Source: Streptomonospora nanhaiensis (GTDB lineage Bacteria; Actinomycetota; Actinomycetes; Streptosporangiales; Streptosporangiaceae). Taken from it: a stretch of 64,000 nt of DNA. This document shows, piece after piece, positions 23,023 through 31,861 of this stretch. The notes under the pieces were generated by a model. The model was not told where the DNA came from, did not search any database, and was given only the letters and a program-made list of their open reading frames with translations. Position 1 is the stretch's first letter. Each line of letters starts with the position of its first letter. The stretch is taken from NCBI RefSeq assembly GCF_026642255.1, contig NZ_CP113264.1, positions 5,828,001 to 5,892,000 of the forward strand. Reading direction: 5' to 3'. The position numbers and the translations under genes were made by a program.

Positions 23023-24369
23023 TCAGGACCAGAGGGACTCCGGGTCGCGGACCTCGACGGGACCGATCCCGGTGTCGGTGAGCGGCTGCCGGAGGCGGTC
23101 CGCGTCGCCGACCACCACGACGACGGCCTCCTCCGGGTGCAGGTACTCGGTGGCGGCCGAGTCCAGGCTCTCCTTGGTCAGCCTCTCGTAGCCGGCCCGG
23201 TTGCGGTCCACGTGGTCGTCCGGCAGGTCGTGGACGACCATGTCGACCAGGGCCCCCGCGAGGGAGCGCGCCGTCGAGTAGCTGACGGGCAGGCCCACCG
23301 TGTTGGACTCGCGCACCGCGGTGAGCTCCTCCTCCGTGACGCCCGACTCCCGGAGCTCGGCGACCTGCTCCAGCGACGAGGTGACGGAGTGGGCGGTGGT
23401 GTCCGCCTCCACCTGGGTGGACATGAAGAACACGCCGCTGTCGCGTCGCAGGTCGAACCGGGATCCGGCGCCGTAGGTGTAGCCGAGGCGTTCGCGCAGC
23501 TCCATGTTGAGCCTGGACGTGAACATGCCGCCCAGCACCTCGCTGATGCCCTCGGCCCTGGGCAGGTCGACCTGCGAGCGGGACGGGGCGCGGTGCGCGA
23601 TGACCAGGGCCGACTGGACGGAGCCGGGGCGGTCGACGATCAGGATGCGGGGCAGCTCGCCGGGCGGCGGCGCCGGGACGGAGGACTCGCGCTCCGGGAC
23701 GGAGGCGGCGTCGCCGAACACCGTCTTGCCCAGCTCCTCCAGGTCGATCCCGTCGAGGTCGCCGACGACCACCAGGGTCCCGGCGACGGAGGCGATGGAC
23801 TCGGCGTGGAAGGACGCCACGGTCTCCGGGGTGATGTCGGCCAGCCGGACCGGGCCTCCCCCGAGCGGGGTGGCGTAGCGGCCGGTGAACAGCTGGCCGC
23901 CGAGGCTGCGCATGGCCAGGGTCCCGGCCGTGGCGGCCTCCAGCCAGAACCGCTCCAGCAGCTGCTCGCGGCGGCGGACGACGTCGTCCGGGTTCAGGGC
24001 GGGGCGCCGAACCGCGTCCGCGAACAGGCGGACGGCCTCGTTGACGCGGTTGGCGGGGGCGTCCAGGCCGGTGATGAATCCGTCCCAGTTGACGCGGGAC
24101 ATCCACTCGGCGCCGTGGCGCTCCAGTGCGGGGGCCAGGGAGCTGTTGCCGTCGGGGCCGTCCTCCAGCACCTCGCTCGTGAGCACGTTGACGCCCATGG
24201 CGTCCAGCGGCTCCACGGCGCCCCCGTGGGGGTGCACGAGGCGGAGGGAGACCAGTCGCTGGCCGGGCACGTCGATGGCGACGACGGTGCCGCCCCCGAC
24301 GGTGACCCGTTGGGGCTTCGGGAAGGAGTAGGACGCTACGGCACCGAGTGGCGGGCGGGTCTGCGGCAT
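23023..24369 (-). CDS. M16 family peptidase-like protein, catalytically inactive partner
   Basis: 448 residues with the two-domain M16 (insulinase/pitrilysin) fold pattern, but the zinc motif HxxEH is absent: the equivalent place reads NVLTSEVLEDGPDGN. The conserved C-terminal phrases remain (MELRERLGYTYGAGSRFDLR). In two-subunit M16B enzymes one chain supplies zinc and the other an R/Y pair; the RLGYTY segment provides that pair here. The active partner is encoded immediately upstream (24425-25768). Probably forms a heterodimeric peptidase; substrate unknown. Confidence 0.88.
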   Translation of the reverse strand: MPQTRPPLGAVASYSFPKPQRVTVGGGTVVAIDVPGQRLVSLRLVHPHGGAVEPLDAMGVNVLTSEVLEDGPDGNSSLAPALERHGAEWMSRVNWDGFITGLDAPANRVNEAVRLFADAVRRPALNPDDVVRRREQLLERFWLEAATAGTLAMRSLGGQLFTGRYATPLGGGPVRLADITPETVASFHAESIASVAGTLVVVGDLDGIDLEELGKTVFGDAASVPERESSVPAPPPGELPRILIVDRPGSVQSALVIAHRAPSRSQVDLPRAEGISEVLGGMFTSRLNMELRERLGYTYGAGSRFDLRRDSGVFFMSTQVEADTTAHSVTSSLEQVAELRESGVTEEELTAVRESNTVGLPVSYSTARSLAGALVDMVVHDLPDDHVDRNRAGYERLTKESLDSAATEYLHPEEAVVVVVGDADRLRQPLTDTGIGPVEVRDPESLWS

Positions 24370-24424
24370 GCTCTGCGGCTCTTTCTGCGGCTTGCGGTGA
24401 CAGGGCCAGGGGTGGCGGCGCGCC

Positions 24425-25768
24425 CTAGGAGGCGCCGGCGGCGTTCGCCTCGGCGTCCGCCTGGAGGGTCTCGGCCTCCGAGGACTCCTCAGGGTCGAAG
24501 CGGACGACGAGCAGGTTGTCGTCGACCAGCAGGCGCTCGGCGGCGGCCCGCACCTCCTCCGCGGTGATGTCGTCCCAGCGCCGGGGCCAGGTGTAGGCGA
24601 GCTCCGGGTCGTCGAACAGCTGCGTGCAGCTGCTGATGCTGTCGGCCAGCCCGGCAGGACTGGAGATGGACTGGAGGTGGTCGCGCTCCATGACGGCGCG
24701 GGCGCGCTCCAGCTCCTCCTCGGTCACGCCGGAGGCCAGCTTCGCGATCTCCTCGCGCACGGCCTCCTCCAGCACGTCGCCGTCGACGCCCTCGCGGGCG
24801 AGCATGTTCACCAGCAGGAGGCTGTCGGTGTAGCGGAAGGGCAGGATGTCGGCCGCGGCGCCGCCGTCGTCGGCGGCGATGGGGCGGTCCACCACCAGTG
24901 AGCGGTAGAGGCGGCTGCCCTGCCCCTGGCCGAGCACGGCCGAGGCCAGGTGCACGGCGTCGAACTCCCGCTCGCCGTACGGGGGGACGCGGTAACCGAT
25001 GAACACCCCGGCGGCGGGCACCGTCTCGGTGACGGCGTCGCGCACCGGACCGCCCAGGGGCGCTCCCAGGGAGGCGTCGGGCGCCTCGGGGACGAAGTCC
25101 CTGGCGGGGATCGACCCGAAGTACTTCTCGACGCGGGCCAGGACGTCCTCGGGGTCGAGGTCGCTGACCACGGTGAGCACGCAGTTGTCCGGCCCGTAGT
25201 GGGCCTTGTGGAACGACTTGACGTAGTCGAGGTCGGCGGCGTCCAGGTCGGCCATGGAGCCGATGGTCGGGTGGTGGTACGGGTGGCCCTCGGGGTACGC
25301 CAGGCGCAGGATGCGCTCCAGGGCGGTGCCGTAGGGCTGGTTGTCGTAGCGCTGGCGGCGCTCGTTCTTGACGACGTCGCGCTGGTTGTCCAGGACCTCC
25401 TGGGTCATGCCGTCGCGCAGCGTCTCCAGGCGGTCCGCCTCCAGCCACAGCACCCGGTCCAGGGCGTGCTCGGGGACCGTCTCGTAGTAGTTCGTGCGGT
25501 CGCTCGACGTGGAGGCGTTGATGTCGCCGCCGAGCCGCTCGATCTCCTCGAAGTGCTCGCCCTTGGACACGTTGCCGCTGCCCTGGAACATGAGGTGCTC
25601 GAAGAGGTGCGCGAAACCGGTGCGCCCGGGGACCTCGTGCCGGGAACCCACGCCGTACCACAGGTTGACCGCGGTGACCTGGCCGGTGGAGGCCGCCGCC
25701 GTCACCAGGCGCAATCCGTTGTCGAGCGTGTACTGACCAACCCGTCCCGCCGCTCCGATGGTGGTCAC
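24425..25768 (-). CDS. M16 family zinc metallopeptidase, active subunit
   Basis: A 447-residue M16B peptidase. The inverted zinc motif is intact in GFAHLFEHLMFQGS (HxxEH, about residues 48-52), with the distal Glu expected about 75 residues later. The substrate-groove phrase EIERLGGDINASTSSD follows. GTG 25768 overlaps no other gene and has GGGGTG upstream. First gene of a two-gene operon with the inactive partner. No signal peptide, so cytoplasmic. Homologues process peptides or assist quality control; the target here is not known. Confidence 0.92.
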   Translation of the reverse strand: MTTIGAAGRVGQYTLDNGLRLVTAAASTGQVTAVNLWYGVGSRHEVPGRTGFAHLFEHLMFQGSGNVSKGEHFEEIERLGGDINASTSSDRTNYYETVPEHALDRVLWLEADRLETLRDGMTQEVLDNQRDVVKNERRQRYDNQPYGTALERILRLAYPEGHPYHHPTIGSMADLDAADLDYVKSFHKAHYGPDNCVLTVVSDLDPEDVLARVEKYFGSIPARDFVPEAPDASLGAPLGGPVRDAVTETVPAAGVFIGYRVPPYGEREFDAVHLASAVLGQGQGSRLYRSLVVDRPIAADDGGAAADILPFRYTDSLLLVNMLAREGVDGDVLEEAVREEIAKLASGVTEEELERARAVMERDHLQSISSPAGLADSISSCTQLFDDPELAYTWPRRWDDITAEEVRAAAERLLVDDNLLVVRFDPEESSEAETLQADAEANAAGAS

Positions 25769-25938
25769 CAGTGCTGCACCCCGCTTCGCGCTGTCGCCTG
25801 AACTGCCGTCGTCCGCGCGGCCGTGCGCCGCCCCGGACGTCCTCTGCCGTGACGAGTACGACCCTATGGCCTAACGGGACCCGGGGGACACTGGAACGGC
25901 GCAACCGGTGGCCGAATCCGGGACGGACGCGCCAGGTG

Positions 25939-26622
25939 TCAGCTCCGGTACTCGGTCGTGTCCATGGAGGCGGCCATCTGGTCGTAGACGGCGGAGTGCT
26001 GGGAGTCGGCGGACCAGACGTACAGGAGGACGTCGCTCGTGGGCAGGAACCACATGCGCACCTCGAAGGTGTCGTCGTTGGCGCAGGTGACGTCCCAGAC
26101 GGAGTGGTGCGACTTGAGGGTGTCGGCGTGTTCGGTGAAGTCGGAGACCCGCAGCTCGGCGTCCTTGATCCCGATGTCGCCGGAGGCCGCGGTGTTGAGG
26201 CTGCGGCAGCGGTCGGTGTTGTCCGCCCAGCCGTCCGCCTTGCTGTGGGCCCCGCCCCTGGAGGGCCACTCCTGCGGGTGGTTCTCCGCCGCGTGCGCGG
26301 TCAGCTGCACCGACCCGTAGGCGCAGGCGGCCTGGCCGGGAGGGCTCGCGCACAGCGTGCCGCCCTGGTTCTGGACGTCCCAGCCGTCGGGGACGTCGAT
26401 GGTGATGCCCTCGACCGTCTGGGGGGTGAAGCCCTCCGGGCCGGGCGGTTCGACCGCCGGGACCATGCCGCTCTCGCCGCGCTCCAGCTCGATCGCGGTG
26501 CCGCCCTCCTCCGCGCCGCCCGAGCAGGCGCCCAGTAGCAGGAGTGCGGAGGCCGCTACGGCCGTTCCCGCCCCGGCGCGCACGCCTCGCGCCCGATGCC
26601 GTCGCCCGTGGATGCCCGCCAT
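25939..26622 (-). CDS. Lipoprotein of unknown function
   Basis: 227 residues. A basic start, hydrophobic segment and lipobox LLGAC place Cys at about residue 33, so it is exported and lipid-anchored. The mature part is acidic and Gly-rich at first, then a globular domain with VEGITIDVPDGWDVQ and several cysteines (GTLCASPPGQAACAYG, DRCRSL, DVTCAND) that could form disulfides. I do not recognise a named family. It is divergent from sppA and follows the M16 operon on the same strand, 170 bases beyond its start. Confidence 0.75.
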   Translation of the reverse strand: MAGIHGRRHRARGVRAGAGTAVAASALLLLGACSGGAEEGGTAIELERGESGMVPAVEPPGPEGFTPQTVEGITIDVPDGWDVQNQGGTLCASPPGQAACAYGSVQLTAHAAENHPQEWPSRGGAHSKADGWADNTDRCRSLNTAASGDIGIKDAELRVSDFTEHADTLKSHHSVWDVTCANDDTFEVRMWFLPTSDVLLYVWSADSQHSAVYDQMAASMDTTEYRS

Positions 26623-26779
26623 GCGTCGTCCCTCTCCCGCGTCCCGTGGTCAGAACCCAGTCGACCATAGCGCCCCCGGCACACGGTGCGAACCCGAGGA
26701 TCCCGGCACGTTCGCGACAACCGAGGCGCTGCCGGGACGGGCGAGGGAGTCGCTGGACAGCGGCCACTACGCTGGGGCC

Positions 26780-28522
26780 ATGGTGGACCTCGCGAAGATC
26801 ACAGAACCCTTGTCCCTCACCCGGTTCGGGCCGCGCCCCCGGGGGCCGCTGGTACTGGAGCTGGACCTGACGGAAGGGGTGGCCGACGAGGCCCCCGGGG
26901 ACCCGATCAGCCAGATCGTGAACCGGCGCCGGCAGCACTACCTGGACATCGTCGAAGGCATCCGCCGCGGTGCGCGCGACCCGGGGGTGGCCGCGCTCCT
27001 GGTCCGCGTGGACGCCAGGTCGCTGGGGTTCGCGAAGGTCCAGGAGCTGCGCGACTGCGTCGCCGACTTCCGCGCCGCGGGCAAGACCGCCGTGGCCTGG
27101 GCAGACTCCTTCGGGGAGACGGGCGAGGGCAACCTCCCGTACTACCTCTCCTGCGCGTTCTCCCGCGTGGTCATGGCCCCCACGGGGGTGCTCGGGCTGA
27201 CCGGCCTGATGATGCGCGTGACGTTCCTCAAGGGCGCCCTGGACAAACTGGGCGTGTCCTACGAGGTCGGCAGGCGCCACGAGTACAAGAACGCGCTGAA
27301 CAGCGTCACCGAGACCGGTTTCACGGAGGCCCAGAGGGAGGCGTCCGGCCGCATCGTCTCGTCGCTGGGCGACCAGCTGGTGGAGGCGGTGTCCGAGGCG
27401 CGCGGCCTGCCCGAGGAGAAGGTGCGCGAGCTGGTCTCGCGCGGTCCGTTCATGCCCAAGGAGGCCCTGGACGCCGGCCTGGTCGACGGCCTGGCCTACC
27501 GGGACGAGGTGTACGCCGACCTCCTCGGCGAGGTCCGGTCGCAGGCGGACGGGGCCGGGGACGGCTCCGCCCCGGAGCCCTCGCTCCAGTTCGTCACCCG
27601 CTACCACCGCAAGCACACCCCGGCGCCCCGCCCCCGCGCGGCGGGCGGACCGGGGTACATCGCGCTGATCTCCGCGACCGGGGCCATCAGCCTGGGACGG
27701 ACCCGGCGGTCCCCGCTGGGCGGCGGCACCGTCATGGGTTCGGACACCGTGACGGCGGCGTTCCGGGCCGCCCGCAAGGACCCGCAGGTCAAGGCGGTCG
27801 TGTTCCGGGTGGACAGCCAGGGAGGGTCGCCGACCGCCTCCGACGCGATCCGCCGCGAGTCCGAGCTGACCAGCCGGGCCGGCATCCCGGTGGTGTCGGC
27901 GATGGGCGACATCGCCGGTTCGGGCGGCTACTACGTGACGCTGGGCTCCGACGCGGTCGTCGCGCAGCCCGGCACCCTCACCGGGTCCATCGGCGTGATC
28001 ACCGGCAAGCCGGTCCTGGGCGGGCTGCTGGAGCGGTTCGGCGTGACCAGCGACTCCGTGAGCACCGGGGAGCACGCGGGCATGTTCGACACCCGCAAGC
28101 CGTTCACCGAGTCCGAGTGGGAGCGGGTGAACGCGCTCCTCGACGAGATCTACGAGGACTTCACCGGCAAGGTCGCCGAGGCGCGCAAGATGACCCGCGA
28201 GCAGGTCCACGAGGTCGCCCGGGGACGGGTGTGGACCGGTCGCGACGCCAGGGAGCGGGGCCTGGTGGACGAGCTGGGCGGCCTGGAGACGGCCGTGCGC
28301 CTGGCCCGGGAGAAGGCGGGCGCCGGCCCCCTGCCCCTGCGCGCCTTCCCGCGCGCGCACCCGCTGGACCGGATCCGCCAGCACGAGTCCAGCGAGGACA
28401 TGGCGGCCTCGCAGCCGCAGACGGTGCTCGGCGCGTGGGGCCCGCTCCAGCACGCGGCCGTGGCGATGGGGCTGCCCGCGGCCGGTCCGCTGACGATGCC
28501 CGACGTCTGGGACATCCGTTGA
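26780..28522 (+). CDS. sppA: Signal peptide peptidase SppA, long (67K) type
   Basis: A 580-residue tandem S49 peptidase. The N-terminal domain supplies the general-base Lys in GRRHEYKNALN and the C-terminal domain the nucleophile Ser in MGDIAGSGGYYV, the Ser-Lys dyad of SppA. Other landmarks are VFRVDSQGGSPTASDAI and PGTLTGSIGVI. I see no N-terminal transmembrane helix, unlike E. coli SppA, so it may be soluble or peripheral. It degrades leftover signal peptides. ATG 26780 is chosen from domain alignment; no strong ribosome site. The stop overlaps the next gene's probable TTG start. Confidence 0.9.
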   Translation: MVDLAKITEPLSLTRFGPRPRGPLVLELDLTEGVADEAPGDPISQIVNRRRQHYLDIVEGIRRGARDPGVAALLVRVDARSLGFAKVQELRDCVADFRAAGKTAVAWADSFGETGEGNLPYYLSCAFSRVVMAPTGVLGLTGLMMRVTFLKGALDKLGVSYEVGRRHEYKNALNSVTETGFTEAQREASGRIVSSLGDQLVEAVSEARGLPEEKVRELVSRGPFMPKEALDAGLVDGLAYRDEVYADLLGEVRSQADGAGDGSAPEPSLQFVTRYHRKHTPAPRPRAAGGPGYIALISATGAISLGRTRRSPLGGGTVMGSDTVTAAFRAARKDPQVKAVVFRVDSQGGSPTASDAIRRESELTSRAGIPVVSAMGDIAGSGGYYVTLGSDAVVAQPGTLTGSIGVITGKPVLGGLLERFGVTSDSVSTGEHAGMFDTRKPFTESEWERVNALLDEIYEDFTGKVAEARKMTREQVHEVARGRVWTGRDARERGLVDELGGLETAVRLAREKAGAGPLPLRAFPRAHPLDRIRQHESSEDMAASQPQTVLGAWGPLQHAAVAMGLPAAGPLTMPDVWDIR

Positions 28523-29001
28523 CCGGTCCGTACCTGGACGCCATGGCGCTGCTGCCCGCCGGGGTCACCGTGGTGACCGTCGCCGACGGCCGGGACGACG
28601 TGGGCGCGACCGTCACCGCGTTCGGCTCGGTGTCGGCCGACCCGCCGATCGTGTGGGTGGGCGTGGGCGCCGAGGGCTACATGGCCGAGGTCATCGGGGC
28701 CGCCGGGGCGTTCGCCGTGAACGTTCTCGGCGCCGGACAGCGGGTGGTGGCGGGCCGCTTCTCGGCCGAGGGGCGCCCCAGCGCCAGACTCCTGGTGACG
28801 GACCAGCCCCACCACCGGGGCGGGCACACGCGCGCCATCGTGCTGGACGACGCGCTGGCCGCCCTGGAGTGCACGGTGCGGCAGCGCCTGGAGGTCGGCG
28901 ACCACGTGGTGTACCTCGCCGACGTGGTGGGCCTGGCCGGTGTGCGGGGCGAGGGTCCGGCCCTGGTGCGCCGCTCCGGCCGCTACCACGCCCTGGACTG
29001 A
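28519..29001 (+). CDS. Flavin reductase-like domain protein
   Basis: 160 residues matching the flavin reductase-like fold: LLPAGVTVVTVADGRDDVGATV, then VSADPPIVWVGVG and AFAVNVLGAGQ. Such proteins bind FMN and often reduce flavin for a partner monooxygenase. The start is uncertain. TTG 28519 overlaps the sppA stop (TTGA), which would couple translation; ATG 28543 would shorten it by eight residues and is also plausible. No monooxygenase is adjacent, so the physiological partner is unknown. Confidence 0.82.
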   Translation: MTGPYLDAMALLPAGVTVVTVADGRDDVGATVTAFGSVSADPPIVWVGVGAEGYMAEVIGAAGAFAVNVLGAGQRVVAGRFSAEGRPSARLLVTDQPHHRGGHTRAIVLDDALAALECTVRQRLEVGDHVVYLADVVGLAGVRGEGPALVRRSGRYHALD

Positions 29002-29009
29002 CCGGGGGG

Positions 29010-29045
29010 CCGTGCCGGGACCGGAGGGCTCCGGTCCCGGCACGG
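29010..29045. terminator. Bidirectional terminator
   Basis: A perfect 17-bp stem, CCGTGCCGGGACCGGAG (29010-29026), two-base loop, complementary arm 29029-29045, between the convergent flavin-reductase and shikimate-dehydrogenase genes. Confidence 0.8.
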
Positions 29046-29048
29046 CGC

Positions 29049-29930
29049 TCACTCTCCGGCGATGAGCTCCCGGAAGTGGGCGTGCAGGTGCTCCGGCGAG
29101 GGTTCCAGCCCCGTGATCAGGCCGAACGCGTCACTGGCCTGGAAGACGGCCATGCCTCCGCCGCCCAGGGTCCGGCAGCCGCGCGCCTGCGCCGCGCGCA
29201 GCAGCTCGGTGCGGACGGGCCGGTAGACGACGTCGGCGACCCACAGGGACGGGCGCAGCAGACCGGGGTCCAGGGGGATCCCGGGGTGGTGCGCCATGCC
29301 CGTGGGCGTCGCGTGCACCAGGCCGTCGGCCCCGGCCAGGGCGGCTCCGAGCCCGTCCGTCCCCGCGGGACGGCAGACCGCCCCGGGGAACCGCTCCGCC
29401 AGACGGGCGGCGAGGGCCACGGCGCTCGTCCCGTCGACGTCGACCACGGCCAGCTCCCGCACACCGGACACCAGCAGGGCGTAGGCCACGGCCGCTCCCG
29501 CGCCGCCCGCCCCCAGCACCACGACCCGGTCCCCGGGCGCGTCCGGCAGCTCCTGCCGGAGCGACCGCGCGAACCCGGACCAGTCGGTGTTGTGCCCCAC
29601 CGCTCCCCCGGCCCCGAACACGACGGTGTTGACGGCCCCCAGGGCCTCCGCCTCCGGGGAGAGCCCGTCGAGGGCCGGCAGCACGAGCCGCTTGCACGGG
29701 TGGGTGATGTTCAGCCCGTCGAAGCCGAGCCTGGACGCCGCCTCCACCAGGTAGCCGACCGAGCCCGGCTCCATGCCGAGCCGGTCGATGTCGATCGTCC
29801 GGTAGACGAGGCGGCGTCCCAGCCGCGCGGCCTCCCTCTCGTGCATGGGGGGTGTGAGCGACGGGCCGATCCCCGCGCCGATGAGCCCCGCGAGGAAGGA
29901 CCGCCCCGGGGCGCCGTACGCGCCGCTCAC
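29049..29930 (-). CDS. Quinate/shikimate 5-dehydrogenase
   Basis: A 293-residue NAD(P)-dependent dehydrogenase of the AroE/YdiB/QsuD family. The substrate pocket reads GPSLTPPMHE: Ser-x-Thr, the form associated with enzymes that accept quinate as well as shikimate. Catalytic Lys and Asp are in NITHPCKRL and HNTDWSGF; the nucleotide loop is LGAGGAGAAV. GTG 29930 overlaps the dehydratase stop (GTGA). As the last gene of the TRAP/dehydratase operon it most likely works catabolically, oxidising imported quinate or shikimate to the 3-dehydro compounds. A biosynthetic AroE role is less likely in this context. Confidence 0.9.
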   Translation of the reverse strand: MSGAYGAPGRSFLAGLIGAGIGPSLTPPMHEREAARLGRRLVYRTIDIDRLGMEPGSVGYLVEAASRLGFDGLNITHPCKRLVLPALDGLSPEAEALGAVNTVVFGAGGAVGHNTDWSGFARSLRQELPDAPGDRVVVLGAGGAGAAVAYALLVSGVRELAVVDVDGTSAVALAARLAERFPGAVCRPAGTDGLGAALAGADGLVHATPTGMAHHPGIPLDPGLLRPSLWVADVVYRPVRTELLRAAQARGCRTLGGGGMAVFQASDAFGLITGLEPSPEHLHAHFRELIAGE

Positions 29931-31816
29931 CGGGAGCGCTCCGCCCGCTGCGCGGCCATGCGCACGGTGCCGTTGGCGGCCCCGTACCCCTGGTAGCCGC
30001 CGACGCGCTGGACCACCTCGAAGAACAGCCGCCCGTCCACGGTCGGCGTGTAGAAGTGCAGGAACTCGCCCTCCTCCGACCGGTCGTGGAGGATGCCGCC
30101 CTCGCGCATGCGCTCCCTGGTGTCGGGGCGCAGGTCGGTCCGGCAGGCGAGGTCGTCGTAGTAGTTGTCCGGGATGGCCAGGGGCGCGACCCCCGCCTCG
30201 CGCAGGGAGCGCGCGACGGCGAAGACGTCGTCGCAGCCCAGCGCGACGTGCTGGGCGCCTCCGCCCGTGTCCGCGTGCTCGCCGCCCAGGACGGACACGT
30301 GCAGGGCGACGCGCAGGGCGGACGCCGGGTCGGTGAGGGCCCGGCTGCGCACGAGTCCGTCGGGGGCGGCCATCTCGACGCTCGTGTCCGGGCGCAGGCC
30401 GAGCAGCGAGCGGTAGAACAGGGACGCCTCGTCGAAGTGGTCGAAGGGCTGGAGGAGCCCGACGTGGTCGATGCCGGTCAGCCGTGCCCCGCCCCCCTCC
30501 CGGTAGCCGTCGACGGGCGGGGCCGAGAAGTCCTCCAGCCACGGCTCGCCGTCGTCCGGATCGTCCGCGCAGAAGAAGACCGCGGTCCCGTCGGGCGCGG
30601 CGACCGCGCTGAGCGCGGACTCCGCCGGGTCGCGGCGGCGCGGCAGGGGAGGCGCCAGGAGCCGCTCCGCGCGGCGCATCGCGTTGGCGGGGTCGGGGAC
30701 GGAGACGCCCAGGGCGGTCACGGAGGCGGCGCCGCTCCAGGTGTGCCCGAGCCGGGGGTCGCTGGAGTTGAGCAGGACGCGCGCGTCGCCGTTGCTCCAC
30801 AGCTGCACCGGTTTGGAGCGGTGGTCCCGGGTGTGGGCGAAGCCGAGCGCGCCGAGCAGCACGCGCACGCGCTCCGCCGACGACGGCTCGGCCGCCACCT
30901 CCACGAAAGCGAACCCGGACGGGCGGACCGGTTCGGGCAGCCGGCGCAGCCGCACGGCCCCGCGCGCGCCCTCCCCCTCCGCCGCGGCGGGTTCCTCCCC
31001 CGCGGACCGGCTCAGCCCGTCCTCCAGCAGCGACAGGGACCGCAGGGCGTCCGCGGCCGTGCGCCGCGCGTCCGAGGCCCTGAACACGTCGTTGAAGACC
31101 TCCAGGGACAGCGGGCCCGTGTAGCCCGCGGCCAGGACGTGGCCGGTGAAGGCGGTGAGGTCGAACCCTCCCTGGCCGGGGAAGCAGCGGTAGTGGCGGC
31201 TCCACTGCAGCACGTCCATGGCCATGCGCGGCGCGTCCGCGAGCTGGAGGAAGAAGATCTTCTCCCCCGGGATGTCGCGGATCCCGGACGGGTCGCCGTC
31301 ACGGGAGAGGATGTGGAAGCTGTCCAGGCAGACGCCGAGGGACGGGTGGTCCGCCTCCCGGACGAGGCGCCAGGCGTGTTCGTGGTCGTCGACCCGGGTT
31401 CCCCAGGCCAGTGCCTCGTAGGCCACGCGCACCCCGTACTCCGACGCCGTCTCGGCGAGCAGGCGCAGCTGGGCCGCGGCCCGGGCGTCGTCGTCCAGGG
31501 CCGCCGCCGTGGCGTTGGAGCACACGAGCACCGTGTCCGCGCCGAGTTCGACCATGAGGGCGAACTTGTCCCGGGCACGGCGCAGGTTGCGCCGGAACCG
31601 GTCGTCGTCCACCCCCTCGATGTCGCGCATGGGCTGGTAGAGGTCGATGCCCAGGCCGAGCGAGGCGGCGAGCGCCCGTATCCGCCGGGGCCTGAGCGGC
31701 GACGCTATGAGGTCGTTCTCGAAGATCTCGACGCCGTCGAAACCGGCCTCGGCCGCCGCCCGGAGCTTCTCCTCCAGCGTGCCGCTCAACGACACCGTGG
31801 CGATGGAACGCCGCAT
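29927..31816 (-). CDS. 3-Dehydroshikimate dehydratase fused to HPPD-like domain
   Basis: 629 residues with two parts. The N-terminal part (about 1-280) is a xylose-isomerase-like TIM barrel (MRRSIATVSLSGTLEEKLRA, FDGVEIFENDL), as in QsuB/QuiC dehydratases converting 3-dehydroshikimate to protocatechuate. The C-terminal part (about 290-610) is a VOC/4-hydroxyphenylpyruvate-dioxygenase-like fold with GIDHVGLLQPFDHFDEASLF, the usual fusion partner in bacterial QsuB. ATG 31816. Situated between the TRAP binding protein and quinate/shikimate dehydrogenase, it supplies the committed catabolic step. Dioxygenase activity of the C-terminal part is not assured. Confidence 0.92.
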   Translation of the reverse strand: MRRSIATVSLSGTLEEKLRAAAEAGFDGVEIFENDLIASPLRPRRIRALAASLGLGIDLYQPMRDIEGVDDDRFRRNLRRARDKFALMVELGADTVLVCSNATAAALDDDARAAAQLRLLAETASEYGVRVAYEALAWGTRVDDHEHAWRLVREADHPSLGVCLDSFHILSRDGDPSGIRDIPGEKIFFLQLADAPRMAMDVLQWSRHYRCFPGQGGFDLTAFTGHVLAAGYTGPLSLEVFNDVFRASDARRTAADALRSLSLLEDGLSRSAGEEPAAAEGEGARGAVRLRRLPEPVRPSGFAFVEVAAEPSSAERVRVLLGALGFAHTRDHRSKPVQLWSNGDARVLLNSSDPRLGHTWSGAASVTALGVSVPDPANAMRRAERLLAPPLPRRRDPAESALSAVAAPDGTAVFFCADDPDDGEPWLEDFSAPPVDGYREGGGARLTGIDHVGLLQPFDHFDEASLFYRSLLGLRPDTSVEMAAPDGLVRSRALTDPASALRVALHVSVLGGEHADTGGGAQHVALGCDDVFAVARSLREAGVAPLAIPDNYYDDLACRTDLRPDTRERMREGGILHDRSEEGEFLHFYTPTVDGRLFFEVVQRVGGYQGYGAANGTVRMAAQRAERSR

Positions 31817-31861
31817 GTCCGTCTCCCCTGTCCTTCCGTGTTCCGTCCGGTCCGCGGCCGT

